40,791 nt of DNA, taken from the NCBI GenBank assembly GCA_023415545.1, contig JAEZKJ010000021.1, forward strand, positions 1 through 40,791. The letters run 5' to 3'. Below are positions 7,058-16,317 of the stretch, piece by piece. The stretch's first letter is position 1; every line of letters begins with the position of its first letter. A program made the position numbers and the translations under genes. Below the pieces are notes generated by a model, which did no database searches, had not been told where the DNA came from, and saw only the letters and a program-made list of their open reading frames with translations. The DNA comes from Bacteroidota bacterium. GTDB lineage: Bacteria > Bacteroidota > Bacteroidia > Bacteroidales > Bacteroidaceae.

Positions 7058-8881
7058 TTAATTTATTGGGGTGAGTGTTACATTCAAAATTGTTTCTTCA
7101 TTTGCAGGAAGATTAGCTGTAAATCCAATACACATTGCATTAGGGTTCTTACCTTCGTACGAAGTTGTTGGTTGACACGACCAAGATGTTGCATTAGCTG
7201 TTACAGGCGAATTGATGGTTAATTCAAGTTTTTTGTTATCCTTCGTCAATTCTATTTTATTCGAATTAATAACCTGAACAGTAGCAGTAGTAACCATAGT
7301 CCACTGAACCTTAGTAATATCCGATTTAGTTTTTATTACATCTTTTATTTGTAATGAAGAACCATTCACTAAAGCTATCTCTCTGATCGCCTTCTCTACA
7401 TCAAATAAAGATGGAGTTAAATCGAGCACAGCACCACATTTTTCTGCATCCTCAAATGTATTTGTAATTGTAACATATCCATTTGCTTTATGCTTTTTGT
7501 CATTAATGGTTATAGTGTTATGGAATTTATTAGTGTAACGAAGCAAATCCCATCTAGATGATTCTTGCTGCATATTCCATAAATCTACTCCCTGTGCTTC
7601 AATTTTTTCATAACCTTCGCTTCCCAACTCTATAGCCCATCTTACGCCATTTACTTCATAAATAAACGATCCATTGTCCATATGTCCGTGGCTTGTTGAT
7701 GGTGTTCCACCTTTAATACCTAAAAATGCAGCATTAGCATCATCCCACGCTGAGCGAGTTAAATATACAGGTGTTACGCCTCCTCCAGTCCATGTTTTTT
7801 TGATAGGAACATTACTCGAAGACAATTTCATATCTTTAGAATATACTAATATCGAAGCAAGTAATCGATGTGGTGAGAGCTTGTTTTTAATATGTTTAAG
7901 TTCCCAATAAAGCAATGACGGATCATTCTTTTTTGCTGCGAAATAAAACATTGTAGGATCTAAAACAGCATCATCCGATCCATCATAATAGTTATATGAC
8001 TTTCCAGTAGGACCTACCATATGGAAATAATATTCAGCCGATTTATCCAAACCTTCTTCTTCCCCTACAGTACTCATTCCTAAAGTCTCTAAAGCACAGT
8101 TTAACATTGCCTGAAAACCTGTTCCATATGTCCAATATGTGTAACCTTCGGGATAAGCTCCATCAGGTAAATATGCATTCAAAGCTACGGGCATCGTTTC
8201 ACGATATTTAGTGATAATACGATCAGCCTTTGCCGGATTTATATCATATATCGCAAATGCTCCAAATAATAAACCTGCATTACACACTTGATTCCAATTT
8301 CCCTTATTATCATAAAAACTGTCATATCGAGTATCAAGTGCTATATCAAAAGATTTCTCTGTGATGCTTCTTTCAACTAGTTGCCTTGTTCTTTGTGGCA
8401 AATCGGAATAAAGCCAGTCGTAAGCAATAGATACAGCCATAGTCATTTCGGCTACATCAAGAAAATGAGTAGGATTCCAATCCGGAAATCGGCAAACCGT
8501 CTCTAATTCAAGGATAGCTCGTTCGAGATAGCACTCTTTTTTACTCATGCGATATGCATACGACAGTGAATATAAATTTTGCAGTGTTTGACGGGAAACG
8601 TCAAGAAGACGTTTCCCTTTTAATATATATTCAGGTAATTCAGACTTTATACTCTGATTTGCTTGAGCAAATACAGCCAAGCTAACAGAATTAAGTTCGG
8701 TAGATGCCGCTATATTGGATTTGATCTTTTCTTCTTCTCCTTTTTTAAGCAGCAAGCACGGGTGTGGCATCTTCTCCCTATTATAATCATCTTTTACAGC
8801 TGTTACATCATCCGAACATGAAACGCTGTTGCAAATCATAAAGAATGAGAAAAGAATGCCTATATATTTTAAATTTATCAT
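7058..8881 (-). CDS. Heparinase II/III-like polysaccharide lyase
   Basis: A 607-residue exported protein with a signal peptide ending in SVSCSDD (probable lipoprotein, Cys about 23). The acidic residues right after the Cys resemble the surface-export signal known in Bacteroidota, so it could be displayed outside. The first 330 residues are helix-rich with an (alpha/alpha) toroid pattern, including DNKGNWNQVCNAGLLFG and PDGAYPEGYTYWTYGTGF. The C-terminal half carries the heparinase II/III beta-sandwich signature: STSHGHMDNGSFIYEVNGVRWAIELG followed by FHNTITINDKKHKANGY. This class cleaves uronate-containing chains by beta-elimination (PL12, 15, 17, 21, 33 and others share the fold). I cannot pick the PL family or polymer. 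The GH88 gene next to it supports lyase chemistry. Confidence 0.8.
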   Translation of the reverse strand: MINLKYIGILFSFFMICNSVSCSDDVTAVKDDYNREKMPHPCLLLKKGEEEKIKSNIAASTELNSVSLAVFAQANQSIKSELPEYILKGKRLLDVSRQTLQNLYSLSYAYRMSKKECYLERAILELETVCRFPDWNPTHFLDVAEMTMAVSIAYDWLYSDLPQRTRQLVERSITEKSFDIALDTRYDSFYDNKGNWNQVCNAGLLFGAFAIYDINPAKADRIITKYRETMPVALNAYLPDGAYPEGYTYWTYGTGFQAMLNCALETLGMSTVGEEEGLDKSAEYYFHMVGPTGKSYNYYDGSDDAVLDPTMFYFAAKKNDPSLLYWELKHIKNKLSPHRLLASILVYSKDMKLSSSNVPIKKTWTGGGVTPVYLTRSAWDDANAAFLGIKGGTPSTSHGHMDNGSFIYEVNGVRWAIELGSEGYEKIEAQGVDLWNMQQESSRWDLLRYTNKFHNTITINDKKHKANGYVTITNTFEDAEKCGAVLDLTPSLFDVEKAIREIALVNGSSLQIKDVIKTKSDITKVQWTMVTTATVQVINSNKIELTKDNKKLELTINSPVTANATSWSCQPTTSYEGKNPNAMCIGFTANLPANEETILNVTLTPIN

Positions 8882-8904
8882 TTAGAATTTCCCTTAGTAT
8901 TATT

Positions 8905-10713
8905 TTAATACAACCATCCTTTTGTAGGTACTAAATTAGGATTACGTTGCACTTCCGATTGAGGAACCGGCCATGGCCACAAGTAATCATTCCAATACCA
9001 TGTTCCACGAACAATACGTCCCCACATATCTTTAAATCCGTTGGTCGCATTTCCTTGAAACTTAGTCTCTTTATATGTTCCCCATCTAACTTCGTCGAAG
9101 AAATTAACACCTTCGGCACACAATTCAACTCTTCGTTCATATTGTATACGTTTAAGCATCTCTTCTTTACTGGAAACTCCATTAATATCACCTGCACCTT
9201 TTGTTAGTAAAGGCATACCGGCACGAAGTCGTATTTTGTTAACTACATTAATTGCATCATCTAAACGACCATCTTCATTCAAAGCTTCGGCATATTGTAA
9301 CCAAACGTCAGTGAAGCGAATAAGAGGCCAGTCTCTTCCACATGCATTACGTTTCATCGAACCATTATCTGTTACAACAAATTTACGATAGGTGTAATTG
9401 TAAAAACTTCGAGAATCTGGCCAGTGGTCACCTGCTGCATCTCCATTACCGGCTACCAAATATGGCCAACGAACTGTTTTATCCGATTGTTTACCTCCTG
9501 TAGAAGCAAAACATGGAGTTGTTGACGATGGAGTGAAAATTGTTTGTTGCAGACGTGGATCGCGAGTTTCATAAGCTTTAGCTATACGAGCTTCGTTACC
9601 TTCGTTCAAATAATATTTGTCCCAAACAGCTTGAGTAACGCGAGAAATAATTTCTTTTTTCGCATTTACAAATGCAGTTTCAGTTTTAGTGTTCATACCA
9701 TCTCTGACAAAAAATACTTCACGTTGTTCAACTGGCATTGTATCCCAATCAGGGAAAATATTTGTCCATTTGAATTTAGATCCATCGGCATTCAAATAGG
9801 AGTCAACAAAGTCAACATTTGGCTGAAGGCTAGTGAAACTTTGTAGTGTTGATCTACCACCAAACTGCATTTGAGTCCAGTCGCCATAATTTGTTGTTCC
9901 TTCAAATTGTAATGGCAAAATCATCTCTTTGTGTTTCTCGTTAGCTTCTTTGAACAAATCTATATATTTCCCTTCCCAAAGACCATAACCGCACTCCGAT
10001 ACTTTCTCAAAATCAGTAATTGCTTTCTTATAATCTTTTTTCCATAGATACACCATACCACGTAAAGCGTAAGCTGCACCTTTTGATGGACGACCATAAT
10101 TTTGGGTTAATGTATTGTTGGGTAAATTCGCCTCAGTTATACAGTCATTCAAATCGTTCAAGACAACATCCCAAACCTCTTCAACAGACGATTGTGTCTT
10201 TATAGCATCTTTGTTGTTGATTGGTTCTAAGTATATAGGAACCCCTTGAAATAACATATTAAGACGATGGTAGAAAAATGCTCGTAAGAATTTAGCTTCC
10301 GCCATTAATCTGCCATACTTAGTTTGTGGTAGAGATGCTTTGGAAAGATTAGCAATAGCATCATTACATAAGTGAATACCTTCGTAGCAATATTTCCATT
10401 CTAAACTAAAATAAGTGTCTCCTGCTGACGGTGACATATTTTGTATGTATGGTGGTTGATATACATTTGAAGTAAATGAAATAGCTTCAATACGAGATCT
10501 TCCAATACCTGTTATAATTTGTGGATAACAGTCAAATTCACTTGTATTTCGTGGATAAAACACGTCATATATACCTGCTATACCGGCATCAGCTAATTCT
10601 TCAGTTGTCCACATGTCGGCTGTTCCAATTGAATCCGTTGTTGATGTATCTAAATCTATACAAGAACTCAGAATAACACTAAACAATAGTGATAAAAGAA
10701 TTTTATTTTTCAT
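8905..10713 (-). CDS. susD: SusD-like glycan-binding lipoprotein
   Basis: A 602-residue outer-membrane lipoprotein (lipobox VILSSCID, Cys 18) of the SusD/RagB family. SusD proteins sit on top of the SusC barrel and capture oligosaccharides. Family features are the N-terminal segment ADMWTTEELADAGIAGIYDVFYPR, the TPR-like helices around RLMAEAKFLRAFFYHRLNMLFQGVPIYLEP and AAYALRGMVYLWKKDYKKAITDFEKV, and the C-terminal RFTDVWLQYAEALNEDGRLDDAINVVNKIRLRAGMP and YERRVELCAEGVNFFDEVRWG. It begins 10 bp after the susC stop. The aromatic-rich loops hint at sugar stacking, but the ligand cannot be read from sequence. The symbol denotes the family role, not orthology to starch SusD. Confidence 0.95.
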   Translation of the reverse strand: MKNKILLSLLFSVILSSCIDLDTSTTDSIGTADMWTTEELADAGIAGIYDVFYPRNTSEFDCYPQIITGIGRSRIEAISFTSNVYQPPYIQNMSPSAGDTYFSLEWKYCYEGIHLCNDAIANLSKASLPQTKYGRLMAEAKFLRAFFYHRLNMLFQGVPIYLEPINNKDAIKTQSSVEEVWDVVLNDLNDCITEANLPNNTLTQNYGRPSKGAAYALRGMVYLWKKDYKKAITDFEKVSECGYGLWEGKYIDLFKEANEKHKEMILPLQFEGTTNYGDWTQMQFGGRSTLQSFTSLQPNVDFVDSYLNADGSKFKWTNIFPDWDTMPVEQREVFFVRDGMNTKTETAFVNAKKEIISRVTQAVWDKYYLNEGNEARIAKAYETRDPRLQQTIFTPSSTTPCFASTGGKQSDKTVRWPYLVAGNGDAAGDHWPDSRSFYNYTYRKFVVTDNGSMKRNACGRDWPLIRFTDVWLQYAEALNEDGRLDDAINVVNKIRLRAGMPLLTKGAGDINGVSSKEEMLKRIQYERRVELCAEGVNFFDEVRWGTYKETKFQGNATNGFKDMWGRIVRGTWYWNDYLWPWPVPQSEVQRNPNLVPTKGWLY

Positions 10714-10723
10714 GAGAATAATT

Positions 10724-13700
10724 TTAGAATGTTAATTGTAAACCAAATGCATATTGTTTCATCAATGGGTAGGTAACACTTGTACCTATTTCAGGATCCA
10801 TTCCTGGGAACTCTGTCCAAGTGCAGATATTGTCGGCACTTAAATAAAAACGCATTCGTTCAATTTTGGCTTTCGAAGTGATATTTTTAGGCAAAGTGTA
10901 ACCTAACTGTATGTTTTTCAGTTTTAGATAATCACCTTTATATTCCCAAAAATCACTACCTGCTCCTGTGTTTTTGCCACCTAAACGTGGATATTTAGCA
11001 TTGATATCAGTTCTTAAATCCTCTGGATTAGTTGGATCGTAATAATAGTGGCTATCAGCTAAAAACTGATATGTGTTATATCCAGGTATAAAACTTGGAG
11101 CATTTTGCCAGTATAGATAGAAGCCTGCAGCACCGGAAAGCAAAGCATAAAAATCGAAGTTTTTATAAGATGCTGAAAGATTGAATCCAAAATTGAATTT
11201 AGGTGTGCTTGAGTGACCTGTAAAGTCTTGGTCATTCGAGTCGCCATAGTTTCCATCACCATTTGTATCTTGATAGATGATGTCACCATACCACAACTGG
11301 TCTTTCTTAACTGAAGTTACTCCATTGAATTTATTCCCTGCTGCCAACATCATTTTCACCCAAGCCATGTCTTGTTCGGTACGAATAATACCATCTTTTG
11401 GACCTGCGTTAACATCCATGGTTCCACTCATGTCATAGTTTCCCGTGCCACGATAAATTTTGTGAAGGTAAGTTTCTCCAATTTGGTATCCTTCTGCTAT
11501 ACGTCCACCAAATCCACCTTCAGTAACTTCAGAGAAGTTGTTTACGAATTTACCTGACTCATCCCAGTATTTTTCAACTTTTCCTTTGTATTTACTTACT
11601 ACGTTGGTGTTGTATGAGAAATTACCACCTATAGCGTATTGAAAGCCTTTTACATTATCTTCCCATTTAAGGTTTAATTCAAATCCTTTATTGTCTAACT
11701 CTGCAATATTTTCAGTCGATCCTGTTTTATTACCCATAGTAAGATACAATGATGGAGTATAAAGTATACCTGTTGTTTTTTTGTCGTAATAATCTATCTC
11801 TCCCGATAATCTGTTGTTGAAGAAACCAAAATCCAGACCAATATTCATTGACTTAGTAGATTCCCACTCGAGTGAATTGTTCCCGATTTTTTTCATAATC
11901 AAACCTGAGGTTTGTTTACCATCCATAATCACATTAGCTGTAGCGTAAGTAGCTTGCCATGCATAATCGGAAGTACGATTGTTTCCTACTTCACCATAAG
12001 ATATTCTTAATTTCAAATTTGAAAGATAGTCGGATGTATTCTTCATAAATGCCTCTTCGGTAATTCTCCAACCTAACGAGAATGAAGGGAATAAACCCCA
12101 TCGTGAATCGGGTGAAAAACGTGAAGATCCGTCATATCTAACATTTGCTTCGGCTAAATATTTTCCTTTATATGCATAATTAAGACGTCCAAAGTATGAT
12201 TCCATTCTCCAGTCAGTTGACGAACTTCCTATAGAATTCATAGTAGTTGCTGTACCCAACTCGGTTAAAAGCCATGAACTTAATCCCATTTTTGAGGCAT
12301 TGAAAGATTCATATTTATATATAGAATTTGAATAACCAACTAAAGCTCCAAAATCATGATCCTCACCAAATTTAGTGTTGTAGCGTGCAATTAAGTCAAC
12401 ATTTACTCTATCCGATTTATCTGTTTGGTTGCTTATAGTAGCTCTTGCTAAAGATGACTCTTCTACAACTTCATCTTTTACATAATTCCATTTTGTATCG
12501 AATCCGTTTGACCAACGATGCAAGTCGCGTCTGTATATTTGATAGTTATATTTACCTTCTACTTGAAGACCTTTTATAATATCGGCAACAAAGTATCCCG
12601 ACAAAGTAGCATTGTATCTTACATCTTTACCCGAACGGTCGAGATAAGTTAATATATTGTTAGCTGTTGTTGATTCTTCAGCTGAAGCCGGAATACCATA
12701 TTTACCACGTTCGCCTGGGTAAATTCCGGGTACGCTTTTAGTCATATATCCAAAAGCATCATTAACGTTTGCTACACCAAGATCATCTTTAGCTCCGTAA
12801 ACGTTAGCTCCTATAGTTAACCAATCGCTTATTTTACCTTCTACACGAGATTGAATTGTAATTTCTTTCTGACCGGAATTGATTCCCATCTGATTCATTA
12901 TACCGGGGTTATCGATGTAACCTACAGCTACTGAGTAGTTGATTTTTTCAGACGAACCTCCAATAGAAAGGTGATGATGGTTAGATATTCCTGTTTTAAA
13001 AATAGTGTCAAACCAATCAGTATTAGGGTAAGCCATATAATTAGGAACTCCGAATTCATTTGTTTCCATCGGATTCAATTTAGCTTGACGCCATTGTTCA
13101 ATTGTTGATTGAGAATAATAAGGTACCAACTCTGTATTTGTAGCTGTTTCGTTAGCCAACTCCATGAAGTTTGCATAGTCGGATACAAGAGATAATTTGT
13201 TTACAGCATTTTGAACCGAAACATATCCATTGTAATTAACCATAGGTTTACCTTTACCTTTTTTTGTGGTAATTAATATAACACCATTAGCACCCAACGA
13301 TCCATATATTGCTGTTGATGAGGCATCTTTCAAAACACTGATACTCTCGATGTCATTAGGGTTTACAGCATCCATGCTCCATTCTACTCCATCGACTAAA
13401 ACCAAAGGATTACTATTGTTAAGTGTTCCTGTTCCACGAACACGTATAGTAGCACTTGAACCAGGCTGACCGCTTGACTGAGAAACACCAACACCCGGGA
13501 TTAAACCACTTAATGCCGAAGATACACTTGTTAAAGGGCGGCTATTGAGTTTATCGTCAAATTTGATGTACGATACTGCTCCTGTTAAGTTTACTTTCTT
13601 TTGCACTCCATATCCAACAACAACAACTTCATCGAGTACTGTGTCATTTTCGCGTAGCACAATGTCTAACCATGATTTGTTGCCTATGGCAATTTCCTGA

Positions 13701-14281
13701 GTGATATATCCGACGTATGATATAACTAGGGTTTGGTCGGGAGACATATTCAACGAAAAGTTACCATCAATGTCGGTAGTCGTTCCATAACTTTTTCCCT
13801 TAACCAAAACACTTACTCCAATGATAGTTTCACCATTAACGTCAACTATTTTACCTGCTACTTTTTTAGTATTCTGGCTTACAGATTTCGCTGCTTGGTC
13901 TTTAGAGTTTGCCTTGTGCAATACTATGTGCTTATCATTGATTGTATAAGCAATGTTTTGCTTTTCGAAAACTTGGTTCAGTACTTCTGTGACATCTTTG
14001 TTTTTTACTGAAATAGTAGTTTTTTTACTTGTGTTTATTTCCTCCAGATTGTAGGTGAAATAAAATTCACTTTTACGTTCAATTTCGGATAAAACTTCCT
14101 TTACGGTTGCATTGTTCATTTCTAAAGATATACGAACAGTTTGCGAGTAGTTTTTAGATGTGAAGGACTGTAGCGTGCACATCATTAGAAAAACCACGAA
14201 TAATCTCATAAGTATTAAACTTTTTGTTTGTAGATACCTCTTTTTTTGAGATGAAGAGATTCTTTTCTCAATAAAATTCAT
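10724..14281 (-). CDS. susC: SusC-like TonB-dependent transporter with N-terminal STN signalling domain
   Basis: An 1185-residue outer-membrane transporter. After a signal peptide (hydrophobic part about residues 23-41) comes an STN domain (about 50-122, VRISLEMNNATVKEVLSEIE onward), the module that contacts a FecR-type anti-sigma factor in the periplasm. Next are a carboxypeptidase-D-like regulatory domain (about 140-210, KVAGKIVDVNGETIIGVSV), a TonB-box region (DEVVVVGYGVQ), the plug (SGLIPGVGVSQSSGQPGSSATIRVRGTGTL, VLKDASSTAIYG) and a large barrel ending in an aromatic Phe. The STN domain together with the sigma/anti-sigma genes upstream means substrate binding probably induces the locus by trans-envelope signalling. 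The gene lies 284 bp after fecR; the gap holds a fecR fossil and two hairpins. Confidence 0.95.
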   Translation of the reverse strand: MNFIEKRISSSQKKRYLQTKSLILMRLFVVFLMMCTLQSFTSKNYSQTVRISLEMNNATVKEVLSEIERKSEFYFTYNLEEINTSKKTTISVKNKDVTEVLNQVFEKQNIAYTINDKHIVLHKANSKDQAAKSVSQNTKKVAGKIVDVNGETIIGVSVLVKGKSYGTTTDIDGNFSLNMSPDQTLVISYVGYITQEIAIGNKSWLDIVLRENDTVLDEVVVVGYGVQKKVNLTGAVSYIKFDDKLNSRPLTSVSSALSGLIPGVGVSQSSGQPGSSATIRVRGTGTLNNSNPLVLVDGVEWSMDAVNPNDIESISVLKDASSTAIYGSLGANGVILITTKKGKGKPMVNYNGYVSVQNAVNKLSLVSDYANFMELANETATNTELVPYYSQSTIEQWRQAKLNPMETNEFGVPNYMAYPNTDWFDTIFKTGISNHHHLSIGGSSEKINYSVAVGYIDNPGIMNQMGINSGQKEITIQSRVEGKISDWLTIGANVYGAKDDLGVANVNDAFGYMTKSVPGIYPGERGKYGIPASAEESTTANNILTYLDRSGKDVRYNATLSGYFVADIIKGLQVEGKYNYQIYRRDLHRWSNGFDTKWNYVKDEVVEESSLARATISNQTDKSDRVNVDLIARYNTKFGEDHDFGALVGYSNSIYKYESFNASKMGLSSWLLTELGTATTMNSIGSSSTDWRMESYFGRLNYAYKGKYLAEANVRYDGSSRFSPDSRWGLFPSFSLGWRITEEAFMKNTSDYLSNLKLRISYGEVGNNRTSDYAWQATYATANVIMDGKQTSGLIMKKIGNNSLEWESTKSMNIGLDFGFFNNRLSGEIDYYDKKTTGILYTPSLYLTMGNKTGSTENIAELDNKGFELNLKWEDNVKGFQYAIGGNFSYNTNVVSKYKGKVEKYWDESGKFVNNFSEVTEGGFGGRIAEGYQIGETYLHKIYRGTGNYDMSGTMDVNAGPKDGIIRTEQDMAWVKMMLAAGNKFNGVTSVKKDQLWYGDIIYQDTNGDGNYGDSNDQDFTGHSSTPKFNFGFNLSASYKNFDFYALLSGAAGFYLYWQNAPSFIPGYNTYQFLADSHYYYDPTNPEDLRTDINAKYPRLGGKNTGAGSDFWEYKGDYLKLKNIQLGYTLPKNITSKAKIERMRFYLSADNICTWTEFPGMDPEIGTSVTYPLMKQYAFGLQLTF

Positions 14282-14350
14282 AATTTTACATTAGGGTTAG
14301 TTAGTATTAAATTTAAATTATAGGTTGAATCAAATTGCTATCTGATCCTA

Positions 14351-14384
14351 ACCGGGAGATGCGTCACCATCTTCCGGTTTTTTT
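14351..14384 (+). terminator. Plus-strand intrinsic terminator A, upstream of susC
   Basis: An 11-bp stem (14351-14361 with 14368-14378, one G-T wobble) closes the six-base loop CGTCAC and is followed by a run of T on the plus strand. The orientation is opposite to susC and fecR, so it would end antisense, not sense, transcription. It is a near copy of the hairpin at 14497-14530, with the same loop. Confidence 0.6.
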
Positions 14385-14419
14385 GTGTTTTTCAAATGGA
14401 TTTATTCATTGGCGAGTTT

Positions 14420-14494
14420 TTATTTAAATATTAGTATTTGGTCGTTTTTTACTTAAAAATTTAGTTTTCGTGTCTCTTTTAGTAGTTCAAGCAC
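14420..14494 (-). pseudogene. Decayed 3' end of a second fecR anti-sigma gene
   Basis: Read on the minus strand from 14494, this 75-base piece gives VLELLKETRKLNF, a TAA stop, then VKNDQILIFK and a final TAA. The intact fecR just upstream ends VLDLLKNTQRLNY, Lys, VENNQILIFK and TAA. Sixteen of 24 positions are identical, most substitutions are conservative, and the internal stop stands where fecR has Lys. Both copies are followed, after about 35 bases and an A-run, by the same hairpin. It is therefore a remnant of a paralogous anti-sigma gene, or of a partial tandem duplication, and can no longer encode a protein. Confidence 0.8.
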
Positions 14495-14496
14495 TG

Positions 14497-14530
14497 ACCG
14501 GAAGATGCGTCACCATCTTCCGGTTTTTTT
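14497..14530 (+). terminator. Plus-strand intrinsic terminator B, between fecR and the fecR fossil
   Basis: A perfect 11-bp stem, ACCGGAAGATG (14497-14507) with CATCTTCCGGT (14514-14524), and the loop CGTCAC, followed by seven to eight T on the plus strand. On the minus strand the hairpin is preceded by the A-run and lacks a U-run, so it should not stop fecR-to-susC read-through. It duplicates terminator A. Confidence 0.65.
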
Positions 14531-14565
14531 TGTGCTTTCTAAGTATATATATAAATTGTCGTGTT

Positions 14566-15555
14566 TTATTTAAATATTAATATTTGGTTGTTTTCCACTT
14601 TATAATTTAGTCTTTGTGTATTTTTTAGAAGATCTAATACCTGTATAAGAGATAAACCGGATTTTACTCGGCATGTGAATGTTTCGTTATTCAATTTTTC
14701 ATCTGTAATAACTATTTCAGTATTGAATTTGCGATCAAGGGTTTTAACAATATCACTCAATCGAGTTTCGACAAATGACAATTCTCCTGCCACCCAACTT
14801 TCAATCAATTCTCCATCAATGTCTCTTGAACGTTGCATGCCCGATGTAAGCGAATAATCGATTTGTTCATTGGGGTTCAGAGTGATTTTATTTTCACCAT
14901 CGGTTGAAACCACTTCAACTTTTCCCTCTTTTAGAAAAACAGTTGTTGTTTCATCCTTATATGCTTTCATATTAAATTTTGTACCCAAAACTTTAACGTT
15001 TATGTCTTTACTTTTTACGATAAAAGGTACCTCCTTGTTATGAGCTATTTCAAAATAAGCTTCACCTTCAAGAGTTACAATGCGTTCGTCGTCGGAAAAT
15101 GATGATGGATAAATAAGTTTAGTATCAGCATTAAGCCAAACTATTGAACCATCGCAAAGGTTAACTTTTGCTCTCTGTCCTTTTGGTACTTCTATTGATT
15201 GAACAGCAATTGATGGTTCAGGACTAAAAAACTGAGATATATTAAAGATAAAGGATATAAGTACAGCTGCTGCAGCTACATACTTAACATAATTTGGAAG
15301 TCTATACTTTTTAGGTTTAACTTGAGAAGTGACATCTTTAGTCGATAATTCTAAGTTTTCAACAAATTGGTTATAAGCATCCTTGATTACTTCTTTGTCG
15401 CTATATTTTAATTCATATTTAAGAACCCAGATACGCTCCATTTCGAAGAGCCAGTCGGCATTCTTTTTGTCTAGTTTAATCCATTCTTCAATGTAAACCA
15501 GATCTTCTTTTGTGCTTTCTTTAGATAAATATCTTAATAGAATATCTTCATTCAT
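14566..15555 (-). CDS. FecR-family anti-sigma factor
   Basis: A 329-residue inner-membrane regulator that holds the ECF sigma factor inactive until the SusC STN domain signals. The N-terminal cytoplasmic part (about 1-85) has the FecR anti-sigma pattern with the WL/W motif in KNADWLFEMERIW. One membrane segment follows (about 90-110, YVAAAAVLISFIFNISQFF). The periplasmic FecR domain begins with VPKGQRAKVNLCDGSIVWLNADTKLIYP and continues through VTLEGEAYFEIAHNKEVPFIVKS and VKVLGTKFNMKAY. A C-terminal DUF4974-type domain covers about 255-329. It lies 87 bp after the sigma gene. The C-terminal domain is the part that is duplicated as a fossil between this gene and susC. Confidence 0.93.
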   Translation of the reverse strand: MNEDILLRYLSKESTKEDLVYIEEWIKLDKKNADWLFEMERIWVLKYELKYSDKEVIKDAYNQFVENLELSTKDVTSQVKPKKYRLPNYVKYVAAAAVLISFIFNISQFFSPEPSIAVQSIEVPKGQRAKVNLCDGSIVWLNADTKLIYPSSFSDDERIVTLEGEAYFEIAHNKEVPFIVKSKDINVKVLGTKFNMKAYKDETTTVFLKEGKVEVVSTDGENKITLNPNEQIDYSLTSGMQRSRDIDGELIESWVAGELSFVETRLSDIVKTLDRKFNTEIVITDEKLNNETFTCRVKSGLSLIQVLDLLKNTQRLNYKVENNQILIFK

Positions 15556-15642
15556 ATGCTAAATCCTCTTTTTAGTGCTTCTTATATATATGACGACTTA
15601 GCAGATATAAACTACGTAGTGAAAATTAGAAATAATTTCATT

Positions 15643-16221
15643 TTAGTGTAAGAGAATTAAAAAGAAATGTAATACATCCTTTAAATCATTTCGTAAAAAG
15701 CTCGTTGCCTGATGTATATGAGTTTCAACTGTTCGGTTAGAAATTTTCATATATTCTGCAATTTCTTTATGACTCATTTCTTTGAAATAGTACAAACGAA
15801 ATGCTTCAGCACATCTAGGTGGTAGTTTGCTTATAGAAGCCTCTATGATTTTGTGAATGTCTTTAGCTATAATTTGCTCCAGGGTTTCATTGTTCTCCCA
15901 ACTTTCCTCTATGTACAATGCTCTTTGTTCAGCTAGTCGAAGTTCAGCCTCGTAATTTTCAACAACATTTTGATGCTTCAAATAGTCTAAGCATCTGTTA
16001 TGAAGCGATTTGTATAGAAATGCAAATAAATTATCTGCCTTGATATGTTCTTTCTGTGTCCAATAGGAAGTAAATAAGTCCTGAACAAGATCTTTTGCTA
16101 TCTGCTCGTCAACAAAGCGACATGCATGAGCTATCAGTTTGGGATATAGAAACTCAAATAATTTGCGAAAAGCTTGTTGGTCGCCTTCCTTAACTTTATC
16201 AATATTGATTGATGGTAACAT
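15643..16221 (-). CDS. ECF RNA polymerase sigma factor (SusC-linked, sigma-70 family)
   Basis: A 192-residue extracytoplasmic-function sigma factor. I chose the ATG at 16219-16221 (MLPSINIDKVKEGDQQAF), which gives the usual family length; the longest frame starts at 16317 and would add 32 residues with no counterpart in the family. Region 2 is seen in FEFLYPKLIAHACRFV, AKDLVQDLFTSYWTQK and FAFLYKSLHNRCLDYLKH. Region 4 is a helix-turn-helix in LPPRCAEAFRLYYFKEMSHKEIAEYMKISNRTVETHIHQA. It should direct RNA polymerase to the susC promoter when released by the FecR protein encoded next. Together they are the switch of this PUL. Confidence 0.93.
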   Translation of the reverse strand: MLPSINIDKVKEGDQQAFRKLFEFLYPKLIAHACRFVDEQIAKDLVQDLFTSYWTQKEHIKADNLFAFLYKSLHNRCLDYLKHQNVVENYEAELRLAEQRALYIEESWENNETLEQIIAKDIHKIIEASISKLPPRCAEAFRLYYFKEMSHKEIAEYMKISNRTVETHIHQATSFLRNDLKDVLHFFLILLH

Positions 16222-16317
16222 TTTGTCGTGAATTTCGATTGTTAATTCGAAATCGACGGCAATATATAAAAAAAACTTAATTATATGATTGTGACAAAGA
16301 GAAATATTTTTCAACAC

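Noticed and set aside
8931..9207. Frames opposite to or shifted within susD
   Set aside because: They lie wholly within the well-supported SusD frame and look like nothing known; the same holds for other frames within susC, mutS2, ompA and trp genes.
14351..14530. The two hairpins as ends of a small mobile element
   Set aside because: They are direct, not inverted, copies, and each is attached to a fecR 3' end; duplication explains them better, and no target-site repeats are seen.
16222..16317. Longer N-terminus of the sigma factor
   Set aside because: It adds 32 residues with no counterpart in ECF sigma factors; the frame is merely open.
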